Assembly (NCBI GenBank): GCA_964400405.1
Contig: CAYNUO010000023.1
Location: 1-40,908, forward strand
Length of the DNA: 40,908 bases
DNA from: CANKJK01 sp964400405
GTDB taxonomy: Bacteria; Acidobacteriota; Vicinamibacteria; Vicinamibacterales; UBA2999
Direction of reading: 5' to 3'
Shown: in pieces, positions 32,382 to 38,936 of the stretch
Layout of the letters: every line of letters begins with the position of its first letter
Numbering within the stretch: position 1 is the first letter of the stretch
Notes under the pieces: generated by a model
Told to the model about the DNA's origin: nothing
Seen by the model: only the letters and a program-made list of their open reading frames with translations
Database searches by the model: none
Made by a program: the position numbers and the translations under genes

Positions 32382-33344
32382 TTGACCACACGCACGAACC
32401 ACCCGCGGACCTACGTCCTTCACCTCGTCGCAGCCGTCGCTGCGGTGCTGGCTCTGGCGGGCACGACCAGCCACGGACAGGAGAAGCCCTATCTCCACCT
32501 GAATCCGGCCATCGCGAAGTGGATTGAGGGCAAGGCCGCGATCGGCATCAGCACATCGAGCTTCTCGCTCGAGGACGCGCAGATCGCCTCGCGCTCAGGC
32601 GCCGACTTCGTGCGGCTCGACATGGAGCACTCGCCCTTCAACGCCGACACGATCCGTCTCTATCTGCTCGGCATGACCGACAAGCGCGGGATTCTGCGGA
32701 AAGGCAACGCGCAGTTCCCGATCGCACCGGTCGTGCGGATTCCGACCTACGGCCGGGAGTCGTCGGACTGGGTCGTCAAGCAGGCGCTCGACTCCGGCAT
32801 GATGGGGATCAAGTTCCCGACCATCGACAACAAGGAAGAAGCGCTCCGCGCCGTGAAGAGCATGCGCTACCCGGCCAGGCGCGGCTCGAAGTATCCGGAG
32901 CCGGCCGGCCTGAGGGGCATGGGCGCGGGCAACGCCACGTGGCTCTGGGGCATCGACGACTACAACCGCCACGCCGACGTGTGGCCGCTCAATCCCGAAG
33001 GGGACCTGTTCTCGATCATCATGATCGAGTCGGCCGAGGCGGTGAAGAACATCGACGAGATCGCATCCGTGCCCGGCGTCGGCGTGCTGTTTGTCGGCAC
33101 GGCGGGCGACCTGCCCGCGTCGCTCGGCGTCAATCCGGACGCGCCCGAGGTCGAGGTCGCGGCACAGAAGGTCCTGGCGGCCTGCAAGAAGCACAACGTG
33201 ATCTGCGGCGGCCTGGCGGATGCCGGCGACATCGCGCAGCGGGTCAAGGAAGGCTGGAAGTACATCGACGTCGGCCGCACGCACGCCGGGCTTGGCTCCG
33301 GCACGGCCGCGGCGCTCAAGGCCGGACAGGCCGCCAACAAGTAG
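32382..33344 (+). CDS. HpcH/HpaI aldolase-fold protein with signal peptide
   Basis: A 320-residue TIM-barrel of the HpcH/HpaI (2-keto-3-deoxy-acid/citrate lyase beta) family. Active-site signatures are kept: RLDMEHSPF (the D..EH metal/base motif), APVVRIP (substrate arginine), IIMIESAEAVKNIDEIASV (metal glutamate) and VGTAGDLPASLG. A hydrophobic N-terminal segment (about 12-31, ending TSHGQ) looks like a signal peptide, unusual for these normally cytoplasmic aldolases. The substrate is unknown. It starts at TTG with AGGGAGA at proper spacing; no ATG or GTG alternative keeps the N-terminus. Confidence 0.87.
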   Translation: MTTRTNHPRTYVLHLVAAVAAVLALAGTTSHGQEKPYLHLNPAIAKWIEGKAAIGISTSSFSLEDAQIASRSGADFVRLDMEHSPFNADTIRLYLLGMTDKRGILRKGNAQFPIAPVVRIPTYGRESSDWVVKQALDSGMMGIKFPTIDNKEEALRAVKSMRYPARRGSKYPEPAGLRGMGAGNATWLWGIDDYNRHADVWPLNPEGDLFSIIMIESAEAVKNIDEIASVPGVGVLFVGTAGDLPASLGVNPDAPEVEVAAQKVLAACKKHNVICGGLADAGDIAQRVKEGWKYIDVGRTHAGLGSGTAAALKAGQAANK

Positions 33345-33363
33345 CGCGGCGGAGACGACGGGC

Positions 33364-34275
33364 ATGACCAGGTTCACGTGCTTCACCGCGGCCCTCGTCG
33401 CCGCGGCGGCGCTCGCCGGCGTGCAGAGCGAGAGGGCGTCCGCCCAGGGCGGCAACTCCGACATCATGGCGCCGCGGTCGACGCCGGACGATGCGAAGAA
33501 GGCACCGGGCAACTGGAAGCCGAAGATCCGGCCCGACGGCCAGCCCCAGATCGAGGGCTACTACCAGGCCGTGAGCAACGAAGGCGGCGGGTCCGGCGTG
33601 AACCTCGAACCGATGGTCGGTCTGATGGGCGGCAGCAGCCGCCCGTCAGCCGGCATCGTCCGCGATCCCGCGGACGGCATGGTGCCGTACCTACCCTGGG
33701 CGCGCGCGCGGCGCGACGAAGTGGCGAAGGGCTTCATGGGCCCCAACAACGCGCAGGTCGACACGCGCAATCGCGCCTGGCCGGACGGCAATCCGCGTAT
33801 CAACTACTACTTCGTGAACGCCTTCCAGATCATTCAGCCGAAGGGCGCCGTCACCATCCTCTACGAATCGCAGCACGAGTTCCGGCACATCCCGCTCGAC
33901 GGCCGGAGGCAGATCGACGCGGGCGTGAAGCTTTGGATGGGCAGTTCGCGCGGCCGGTGGGAGGGCACGACGCTGGTGGTCGACATTGCGAACATCAACG
34001 ACCGCGTGCGCCTGTCCGTCGCCGGCGACTTCGCCTCGGACCAGGTGACGATGACCGAGCGGTGGGCGTGGGTCGACGGGGACACCATCCGCCACAGCGC
34101 CACCATCACCGACCCGCAGGTCTTCACACGGCCGTTCACCGTGGGCGTCACGCTGAAGCGCGTGAAGCAGAAGAACTTCGAGATCATGGAATACGCCGGT
34201 GTCGAAGGCGAGAAGGACGCCCACCTGATGGTCGACATCCCCGCCACCGTCGAACGATCGAAGAACGCGAAGTAA
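33364..34275 (+). CDS. Secreted protein of unknown function (W-G-x-S-R-G-R-W-E-G family)
   Basis: A 303-residue protein with a signal peptide ending RASA-Q (residue 27). The mature part contains AFQIIQPKGAVTILYESQHE, RHIPLDGR, KLWMGSSRGRWEGTTLVVD and later VTMTERWAWVDGDTIRHSATI; proteins with the pattern IPLDGR...W.GDSRGRWEGDTLVV are numerous in Acidobacteriota and have no known role. No catalytic residues can be named. It starts 19 bases after the aldolase, with GGCGGAG upstream, and is probably co-transcribed with it. Confidence 0.85.
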   Translation: MTRFTCFTAALVAAAALAGVQSERASAQGGNSDIMAPRSTPDDAKKAPGNWKPKIRPDGQPQIEGYYQAVSNEGGGSGVNLEPMVGLMGGSSRPSAGIVRDPADGMVPYLPWARARRDEVAKGFMGPNNAQVDTRNRAWPDGNPRINYYFVNAFQIIQPKGAVTILYESQHEFRHIPLDGRRQIDAGVKLWMGSSRGRWEGTTLVVDIANINDRVRLSVAGDFASDQVTMTERWAWVDGDTIRHSATITDPQVFTRPFTVGVTLKRVKQKNFEIMEYAGVEGEKDAHLMVDIPATVERSKNAK

Positions 34276-34316
34276 CCCCGCTCCGGACACGCACGGCCCA
34301 GGATTTGCCGGAACGG

Positions 34317-34344
34317 CCCCAGGGCAGGCCCCCTGCCGCTGGGG
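34317..34344 (+). terminator. 12-bp GC stem-loop between the secreted-protein gene and tRNA-Val
   Basis: CCCCAG (34317-34322) pairs with CTGGGG (34339-34344), continued by GGCAGG with CCTGCC around a 3-base loop; G34338 is a single bulge. No T-run follows. Likely a transcript end or stabiliser for the preceding gene. Confidence 0.5.
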
Positions 34345-34360
34345 CGGGACCGGCCATGTC

Positions 34361-34369
34361 TGCTATACT
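34361..34369 (+). promoter_or_regulatory. Extended -10 promoter of tRNA-Val
   Basis: TGCTATACT combines the TGn extension with TATACT (5 of 6), predicting a start near 34376, about 29 bases before the mature tRNA 5' end. No clear -35, as expected for an extended -10. Confidence 0.5.
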
Positions 34370-34404
34370 TTCCGTTCGGCTAACACCCGATATTTGCGAC
34401 AGAT

Positions 34405-34481
34405 AGGCGCGTAGCTCAGCTGGTTAGAGCGCCTCCCTGACACGGAGGAGGTCAGTGGTTCGAATCCACCCGCGCCTACCA
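34405..34481 (+). tRNA. tRNA-Val (anticodon GAC)
   Basis: A full cloverleaf of 77 bases with an encoded CCA (34479-34481). Acceptor AGGCGCG pairs with CGCGCCT; D arm GCTC/GAGC; anticodon stem CCTCC/GGAGG with loop CTGACAC, anticodon GAC at 34439-34441; T loop TTCGAAT. The first acceptor pair is A-U rather than the common G-C, and the outermost T-stem pair is an A-C mismatch. It reads valine codons GUC and GUU. Confidence 0.96.
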
Positions 34482-34552
34482 TTTCGACTCGCCCCGAGTC
34501 GAAATGCCCTGAGCGGAGCGTCTGCTCAGTCGCGGAGTCGAAGGGCTGGCCC
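34480..34552 (+). repeat. Hairpin directly after tRNA-Val plus REP-like palindrome before thrS
   Basis: Bases 34481-34491 and 34495-34505 form a perfect 11-bp hairpin with a CCC loop (12 bp if C34480-G34506 is counted), sharing the last A of the tRNA CCA. It is followed at once by a second imperfect palindrome, GCCCTGAGCGGAG...CGGAGTCGAAGGGC (34506-34547), including CTGAGC/GCTCAG. Sequences like CCCTTCGACTCCGCTCAGGG recur as intergenic repeats in many genomes. They could terminate or process the tRNA transcript or form the thrS leader. Confidence 0.55.
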
Positions 34553-34558
34553 AAGGTC

Positions 34559-36484
34559 ATGAGTTCCATCACCATCACGCTGCCGGACGGCTCCACCCGC
34601 GCCGTACCCTCCGGAACCACCGTCCTCGGTGTGGCCGAAGGCATTTCTCCGGGCCTTGCCAAGGCGGCGCTGGCCGGCGTCGTCGACGGCCGCATGGTGG
34701 ATCTCGCCACACCGCTCGTCGCGGACGCCCCGATCCGGATCGTCACGGACAAGGACCCCGACGCGCAGGAACTCATCCGCCACAGCACGGCGCACCTGCT
34801 CGCCGCCGCGGTCACGAACCTGTTTCCGGGCGCCCAGTGCGGGATCGGGCCGGCCACCGACGAAGGCTTCTTCTATGACTTCGTCGTCGAGAAGCCGTTC
34901 TCACCCGAGGACCTCGACCGCATCGAGGCGAAGATGCGGGAGCTCGCCGCGCAGGATCTGCCCTACGAGCGTCAGATGTGGCCCCGCGAGGAAGCCAGCG
35001 ACTTCTTCGGCGGCCGCGGCGAGCCGCTGAAGCAGCAGCTCATCGAAGAGAAGACGGCCGGCCAGGCCCTGGTCTCCTGCTACACGATCAAGGACCGGGC
35101 GACCTTCGTCGACTTCTGCACGGGCCCGCACGTGCCGTCGACCGGCAGGCTCAAGGCCTTCAAGCTGCTCTCGACCTCCAACGCCTACTGGAAGGGCGAC
35201 GCGCGGAACCAGCCGATGTCGCGCGTCTACGGCACGGCGTTCGCCTCCGAGAAGCTGCTCAAGGAACACCTCGTCCGCCTCGAGGAAGCGAAGAAGCGCG
35301 ACCACCGGAAGATCGGCAAGGACCAGAAGCTGTTCCTCTTCCACCCGTGGGCGCCGGGCGCGACCTTCTGGCTGGCCAAGGGCACCACGCTCTGGAACAC
35401 GCTCTCGAACTACATGCGCGGGATCCTGTTCCCCGCCGGCTACGTCGAGGTGAAGGCGCCGATCGTCTTCAACAAGTCGCTCTGGGAGCGCTCCGGCCAC
35501 TGGGATCACTACCGCGAGAACATGTTCCTCGTGGAGTCCGAGAACGAGCAGATGGGCCTCAAGGCCATGAACTGCCCGGGCCACATGCTGATCTTCGGCA
35601 GCGAAGTCCGCAGCTACAAGGACCTGCCCATCCGCCTGCACGAGCAGACGGCGCTCCACCGGAACGAAGCCTCCGGCACGCTCTCGGGCCTGACCCGCGT
35701 GCGCCAGTTCAGCCAGGACGACGCCCACTGCTTCGTCATGGAGTCGCAGATCGGCGACGAGGTGGAGCGCGTGCTGCGCCTCATCCAGCAGGTCTACGGC
35801 GACTTCGGCCTGACGCCGTCGATGAAGCTCTCCACGCGGCCGGCCGAGTATCTCGGCACGGTGGCGCAGTGGGATCACGCCGAGTCGGAACTGAAGCGCG
35901 CGCTGACGGCCGTCGGTGAGCCGTTCACGATCAACGAAGGCGACGGCGCGTTCTACGGCCCGAAGATCGACTTCGACGTCGTGGACGCCATCGGCCGGAA
36001 GTGGCAGTGCGCCACGATCCAGCTGGACTACAACCTGCCGGAGCGATTCGACCTGAAGTACGTGGGGGCGGACAACGCCGAGCACCGGCCGGTGGTCATC
36101 CACCGGGCCATCTTCGGCAGCTTCGAACGATTCGTCGCGCTGCTCATCGAGCACTACGCCGGCGCATGGCCACTCTGGCTCGCACCCGTACAAATGGTGG
36201 TGCTCCCCATCGCCGACCGCCATATCGAGTGGGCCCAGGAGGTCCGGCGGACCCTGGCCGGGGCGGGCCTCCGGGTGGAGATCGATGAGCGGGTCGAGAA
36301 GATTGGCTATAAGATCCGTGAAGCGCAATTGCAGAAGGTTCCCTACATGCTCGTGGTCGGGGACCGAGAGGTCGAGGAACGGACCGTCGCCGTGCGGGGC
36401 CGATCGGCTGGGGATCTGGGAGCACGGCCGCTGGCCGACTTTCTGACGTCAGCGCTCGATGAAGTCAGCAGGAAGTCGGCCTAG
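34559..36484 (+). CDS. thrS: Threonine--tRNA ligase
   Basis: A 641-residue class II synthetase. Order: TGS domain (1-62), SAD editing domain with HSTAHLLAAAV, catalytic core and anticodon-binding domain (about 540-641). Zinc ligands predicted from the family are Cys339 (MNCPGHM), His390 (QDDAH) and His515 (VVIHRAIFGS). Motif 2 is RNEASGTLSGLTRVRQFSQDD. Length is typical. The ATG is preceded by AAGGTC. It is followed by infC after 20 bases, the order seen in E. coli. Two hairpins lie between the tRNA gene and thrS and could act in its control; that is speculation. Confidence 0.98.
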   Translation: MSSITITLPDGSTRAVPSGTTVLGVAEGISPGLAKAALAGVVDGRMVDLATPLVADAPIRIVTDKDPDAQELIRHSTAHLLAAAVTNLFPGAQCGIGPATDEGFFYDFVVEKPFSPEDLDRIEAKMRELAAQDLPYERQMWPREEASDFFGGRGEPLKQQLIEEKTAGQALVSCYTIKDRATFVDFCTGPHVPSTGRLKAFKLLSTSNAYWKGDARNQPMSRVYGTAFASEKLLKEHLVRLEEAKKRDHRKIGKDQKLFLFHPWAPGATFWLAKGTTLWNTLSNYMRGILFPAGYVEVKAPIVFNKSLWERSGHWDHYRENMFLVESENEQMGLKAMNCPGHMLIFGSEVRSYKDLPIRLHEQTALHRNEASGTLSGLTRVRQFSQDDAHCFVMESQIGDEVERVLRLIQQVYGDFGLTPSMKLSTRPAEYLGTVAQWDHAESELKRALTAVGEPFTINEGDGAFYGPKIDFDVVDAIGRKWQCATIQLDYNLPERFDLKYVGADNAEHRPVVIHRAIFGSFERFVALLIEHYAGAWPLWLAPVQMVVLPIADRHIEWAQEVRRTLAGAGLRVEIDERVEKIGYKIREAQLQKVPYMLVVGDREVEERTVAVRGRSAGDLGARPLADFLTSALDEVSRKSA

Positions 36485-36493
36485 ATCGGCCCA

Positions 36494-36499
36494 GGGAGG
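36494..36499 (+). promoter_or_regulatory. Shine-Dalgarno of infC (decides the AUA start)
   Basis: GGGAGG is placed 5 bases before ATA at 36505. It is the only good ribosome site between the thrS stop and the conserved IF3 sequence. Confidence 0.75.
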
Positions 36500-36504
36500 T
36501 TCCC

Positions 36505-37098
36505 ATAGCTTTCGACCGTACGCCCCGCCGTGACGACCGCGTTCGCACCAATGAACGCATCCGGGTTCGCGAAATCCGTGTAATCGACGATACCGGCGAA
36601 CAGCTCGGCATCATGCCGCCACAGCAGGCGCTGGCCGTGGCCCGTGCGAAGGGACTCGACCTGGTCGAGATTTCGCCGACGGCCATGCCGCCCGTGTGCC
36701 GGATCATGGATTTCGGCAAGTATCAGTACCAGGAACAGAAGAAGACGCGGGAAGCGCGGAAGAACCAGAAGGTCATCGAGGTCAAGGAGATCAAGTTCCG
36801 CCCGAAGGTCGACGAGCACGACTACCAGTTCAAGAAGAAGCACATTGAACGGTTCCTGGCGGAAGGCGACAAGGTGAAGGCCACGATCTTCTTCAGAGGG
36901 CGCGAGATGGCGCACCCGGAGATCGGACGGCGGATTCTGGAACGGCTGATTGGCGAACTGGACGAGGTGGCGATTGCGGAATCCGCCCCCCGGCAGGAAG
37001 GCAATCAGATGCACACGATTCTGAGCCAGAAGGCCGGCCGGAAATCGGCTCCCAAGCGGGATGCGGCGTCACCGGCGCCAGCACCCGTCGAGCCGTAA
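36505..37098 (+). CDS. infC: Translation initiation factor IF-3, predicted AUA start codon
   Basis: A 197-residue IF3, which blocks premature subunit joining and checks start codons. The conserved N-domain RVRTNERIRVREIRVID and GEQLGIMP lies upstream of the first ATG (36613) in an open frame with no ATG, GTG or TTG back to the in-frame stop at 36460. The only codon with a ribosome site is ATA at 36505, giving (M)AFDRTPRRDDRVRTNE. The C-domain has VKEIKFRPKVDEHDY and FFRGREMAHPE. IF3 genes classically begin at non-standard codons (AUU in E. coli), allowing IF3 to repress its own synthesis; an AUA start fits that logic. rpmI and rplT follow. Confidence 0.95.
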   Translation: MAFDRTPRRDDRVRTNERIRVREIRVIDDTGEQLGIMPPQQALAVARAKGLDLVEISPTAMPPVCRIMDFGKYQYQEQKKTREARKNQKVIEVKEIKFRPKVDEHDYQFKKKHIERFLAEGDKVKATIFFRGREMAHPEIGRRILERLIGELDEVAIAESAPRQEGNQMHTILSQKAGRKSAPKRDAASPAPAPVEP

Positions 37099-37123
37099 GC
37101 ACGACGAACGAAGGACGAGGATC

Positions 37124-37321
37124 ATGCCGAAGCTGAAGACACACCGGGGCGCCGCCAAGCGCTTCAAGAAGACGGGCACCGGAAAGTTCGTGCGGGCGAG
37201 CGCGTTCAAGCGCCACATCCTCACGAGCAAGTCGACCAAGAGCAAGCGCCAGATGCGTGGCACGCAGGAGATTTCTCCGTCGGATGCCGACCGCGTTGCG
37301 CGCATGCTGCCGTACAAATAA
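37124..37321 (+). CDS. rpmI: 50S ribosomal protein bL35
   Basis: A 65-residue basic protein, MPKLKTHRGAAKRFKKTGTG at the N-terminus and MLPYK at the end, standard for bL35. GAGG precedes the ATG. It is the middle gene of the infC-rpmI-rplT operon. Confidence 0.97.
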   Translation: MPKLKTHRGAAKRFKKTGTGKFVRASAFKRHILTSKSTKSKRQMRGTQEISPSDADRVARMLPYK

Positions 37322-37351
37322 ACACGTCACCATCACGACAGGACCAGAGCA

Positions 37352-37708
37352 ATGCCGAGAGTAAAGCGAGGAACCGTCCGGCGCGCGAAGCGGAAGAAGC
37401 TGCTTGATCGCGCCAAAGGCTTCTATCAGACGAAGAGCAAGCTGTATCGCGCGGCCAAAGAGGCCGTCGACACCGCCGGCAAGTACGGCTTCGTCGGCCG
37501 GAAGCAGAAGAAGCGCGACTTCCGCAGCCTGTGGATCGTCCGCATCAATGCCGCCGCGCGCGAGAACGGCCTGACCTACTCCGGCTTGATCCGTGGTCTG
37601 AAGACCGCCGGCGTCACGCTGGACCGGAAGTCGCTGGCCGAGCTTGCCGTCCGCGAACCTGCCGCGTTTGCGAAAGTCGCCGCGCAGGCCAAGGCCGCGG
37701 CCGCCTAG
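37352..37708 (+). CDS. rplT: 50S ribosomal protein bL20
   Basis: A 118-residue protein that binds 23S rRNA early in 50S assembly and in several bacteria represses the infC-rpmI-rplT operon. Hallmarks: MPRVKRGTVRRAKRKKLLDR, AKGFYQTKSKLYRAAKEAV and RKQKKRDFRSLWIVRINAA. Length is standard. A strong intrinsic terminator follows 27 bases after the stop. Confidence 0.98.
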   Translation: MPRVKRGTVRRAKRKKLLDRAKGFYQTKSKLYRAAKEAVDTAGKYGFVGRKQKKRDFRSLWIVRINAAARENGLTYSGLIRGLKTAGVTLDRKSLAELAVREPAAFAKVAAQAKAAAA

Positions 37709-37735
37709 CCGACACGCGCACCGCTTCACAGCCAC

Positions 37736-37770
37736 GGCCGCATGCTCTCAAGGCGTGCGGCCTTTTCTTT
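37736..37770 (+). terminator. Intrinsic terminator or attenuator between rplT and pheS
   Basis: GGCCGCATG (37736-37744) pairs with CGTGCGGCC (37754-37762), 9 bp with one G-U, followed by TTTTCTTT (37763-37770). Only 23 bases separate the T-run from the pheS ATG. Since no promoter is obvious in that gap, part of the rplT transcript must read through for pheST expression, or a promoter overlaps the hairpin. A 19-codon ORF starting in the stem (37742-37801) has three Phe codons and overlaps the pheS start, but lacks a ribosome site. Confidence 0.75.
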
Positions 37771-37793
37771 GTGCGGCTTTTTCCATATCCCTT

Positions 37794-38936
37794 ATGCCTG
37801 ACGCCACGCTCGACGCCGCTTCCGTTGCCGCCCTTCGGGCCGCGTTCGACGATCGCGTGCGCGCGGCCGGCTCGGCGGCGGACGTCGCCGCGCTGAAGGA
37901 CGAGTTCCTCGGCCGCAAGGCGGGACTCGTCACCGGCCTGCTCAAGGGCCTCGGCAGCCTTTCGCCGGATGCGAAGCGCGAGCTCGGGCAGCTCGTCAAT
38001 GCGCTGAAGAACGACGTCGAGGCCGCGCTCACCGAGCGCCGTCAGCAGCTTGAAGACAGCCGGCCGGCCGGCGCCGTCGACGTGTCGCTCGTGGGCCGTC
38101 CGCTGCCGCTCGGCCACACCCACCCGCTGATGCGTGTGCGGCAGGACGTCGAGGCCATCTTCACGCGGCTCGGCTTCGAGATCCTCGAGGGTCCCGAAGT
38201 CGAGGATGACGCGCACAACTTCGAAGCGCTCAATATGCCGCCGGATCACCCCGCCCGCGACATGCAGGACACGCTCTACCTGGCCGACCCGATCGTCGGC
38301 GGCACGTGGGGCGCGCACCGGCAGGCCTCGGGCGCACGGCCGGAAGCCGCATCGGTGACGGCGGGCGCTCCGTGGGCACCCGCCTCACAGGTCCGCGCCG
38401 CCACGCTGCTCCGCACGCACACCTCCGCGATGCAGGTGCGGTACATGAAGACGTTCCCGCCGCCCGTGCGCATCATCGTGCCGGGCCGCGTGTACCGCCG
38501 CGACAACCTGGACCTCACGCACACGCCGATGTTCCAGCAGTTCGAGGGGCTGGTGGTGGGCGAACGTGTGACGCTGGCCGACCTGAAGGGCACGCTCGAC
38601 GCCATGCTCACGGCGCTCTTCGGCGACGTGAAGGTCCGGCTGCGCCCGAGCTTCTTCCCCTACACCGAGCCCAGCGCCGAAGTGGACATCTCGTGCAAGG
38701 CCTGCGGCGGCCACGGCTGCCCCGTGTGCAAGCACACCGGCTGGATCGAGATTCTGGGCAGCGGCATGGTGCACCCCGCCGTGTTCGAGGCCGTCGGCTA
38801 CGACCCGGATCGCGTGACGGGCTTCGCGTTCGGCATCGGCCTCGAGCGCGTGGCGATGCTCAAGTACGGCGTGGACGACATCCGTCTGTTCTACGAGAAC
38901 GACCTGCGCTTCCTCGAACAGTTCCCGGTGCTATGA
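37794..38936 (+). CDS. pheS: Phenylalanine--tRNA ligase alpha subunit, with extra loop
   Basis: A 380-residue catalytic subunit. N-terminal coiled coil (1-90, with LKDEFLGRKAGLVTGLLKGL), motif 1 region GRPLPLGHTHPLM, EGPEVEDDAHNFEALN, motif 2 PGRVYRRDNLDLTHTPMFQQ, and motif 3 GFAFGIGLERVAML. A cysteine cluster SCKACGGHGCPVCKHTGW precedes the C-terminus. Between DTLYL (residue 163) and LLRTHTS (205) lie 41 residues rich in Ala, Gly and Pro, where E. coli has about four and Thermus about seventeen. The start is MPDATLDAAS at 37794. The stop overlaps pheT (ATGA). Confidence 0.97.
   Translation: MPDATLDAASVAALRAAFDDRVRAAGSAADVAALKDEFLGRKAGLVTGLLKGLGSLSPDAKRELGQLVNALKNDVEAALTERRQQLEDSRPAGAVDVSLVGRPLPLGHTHPLMRVRQDVEAIFTRLGFEILEGPEVEDDAHNFEALNMPPDHPARDMQDTLYLADPIVGGTWGAHRQASGARPEAASVTAGAPWAPASQVRAATLLRTHTSAMQVRYMKTFPPPVRIIVPGRVYRRDNLDLTHTPMFQQFEGLVVGERVTLADLKGTLDAMLTALFGDVKVRLRPSFFPYTEPSAEVDISCKACGGHGCPVCKHTGWIEILGSGMVHPAVFEAVGYDPDRVTGFAFGIGLERVAMLKYGVDDIRLFYENDLRFLEQFPVL

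Noticed and set aside
37742..37801. 19-codon ORF as an expressed Phe leader peptide
   Set aside because: Not listed as a gene: there is no ribosome site and it begins inside the terminator stem; kept only as part of a finding.
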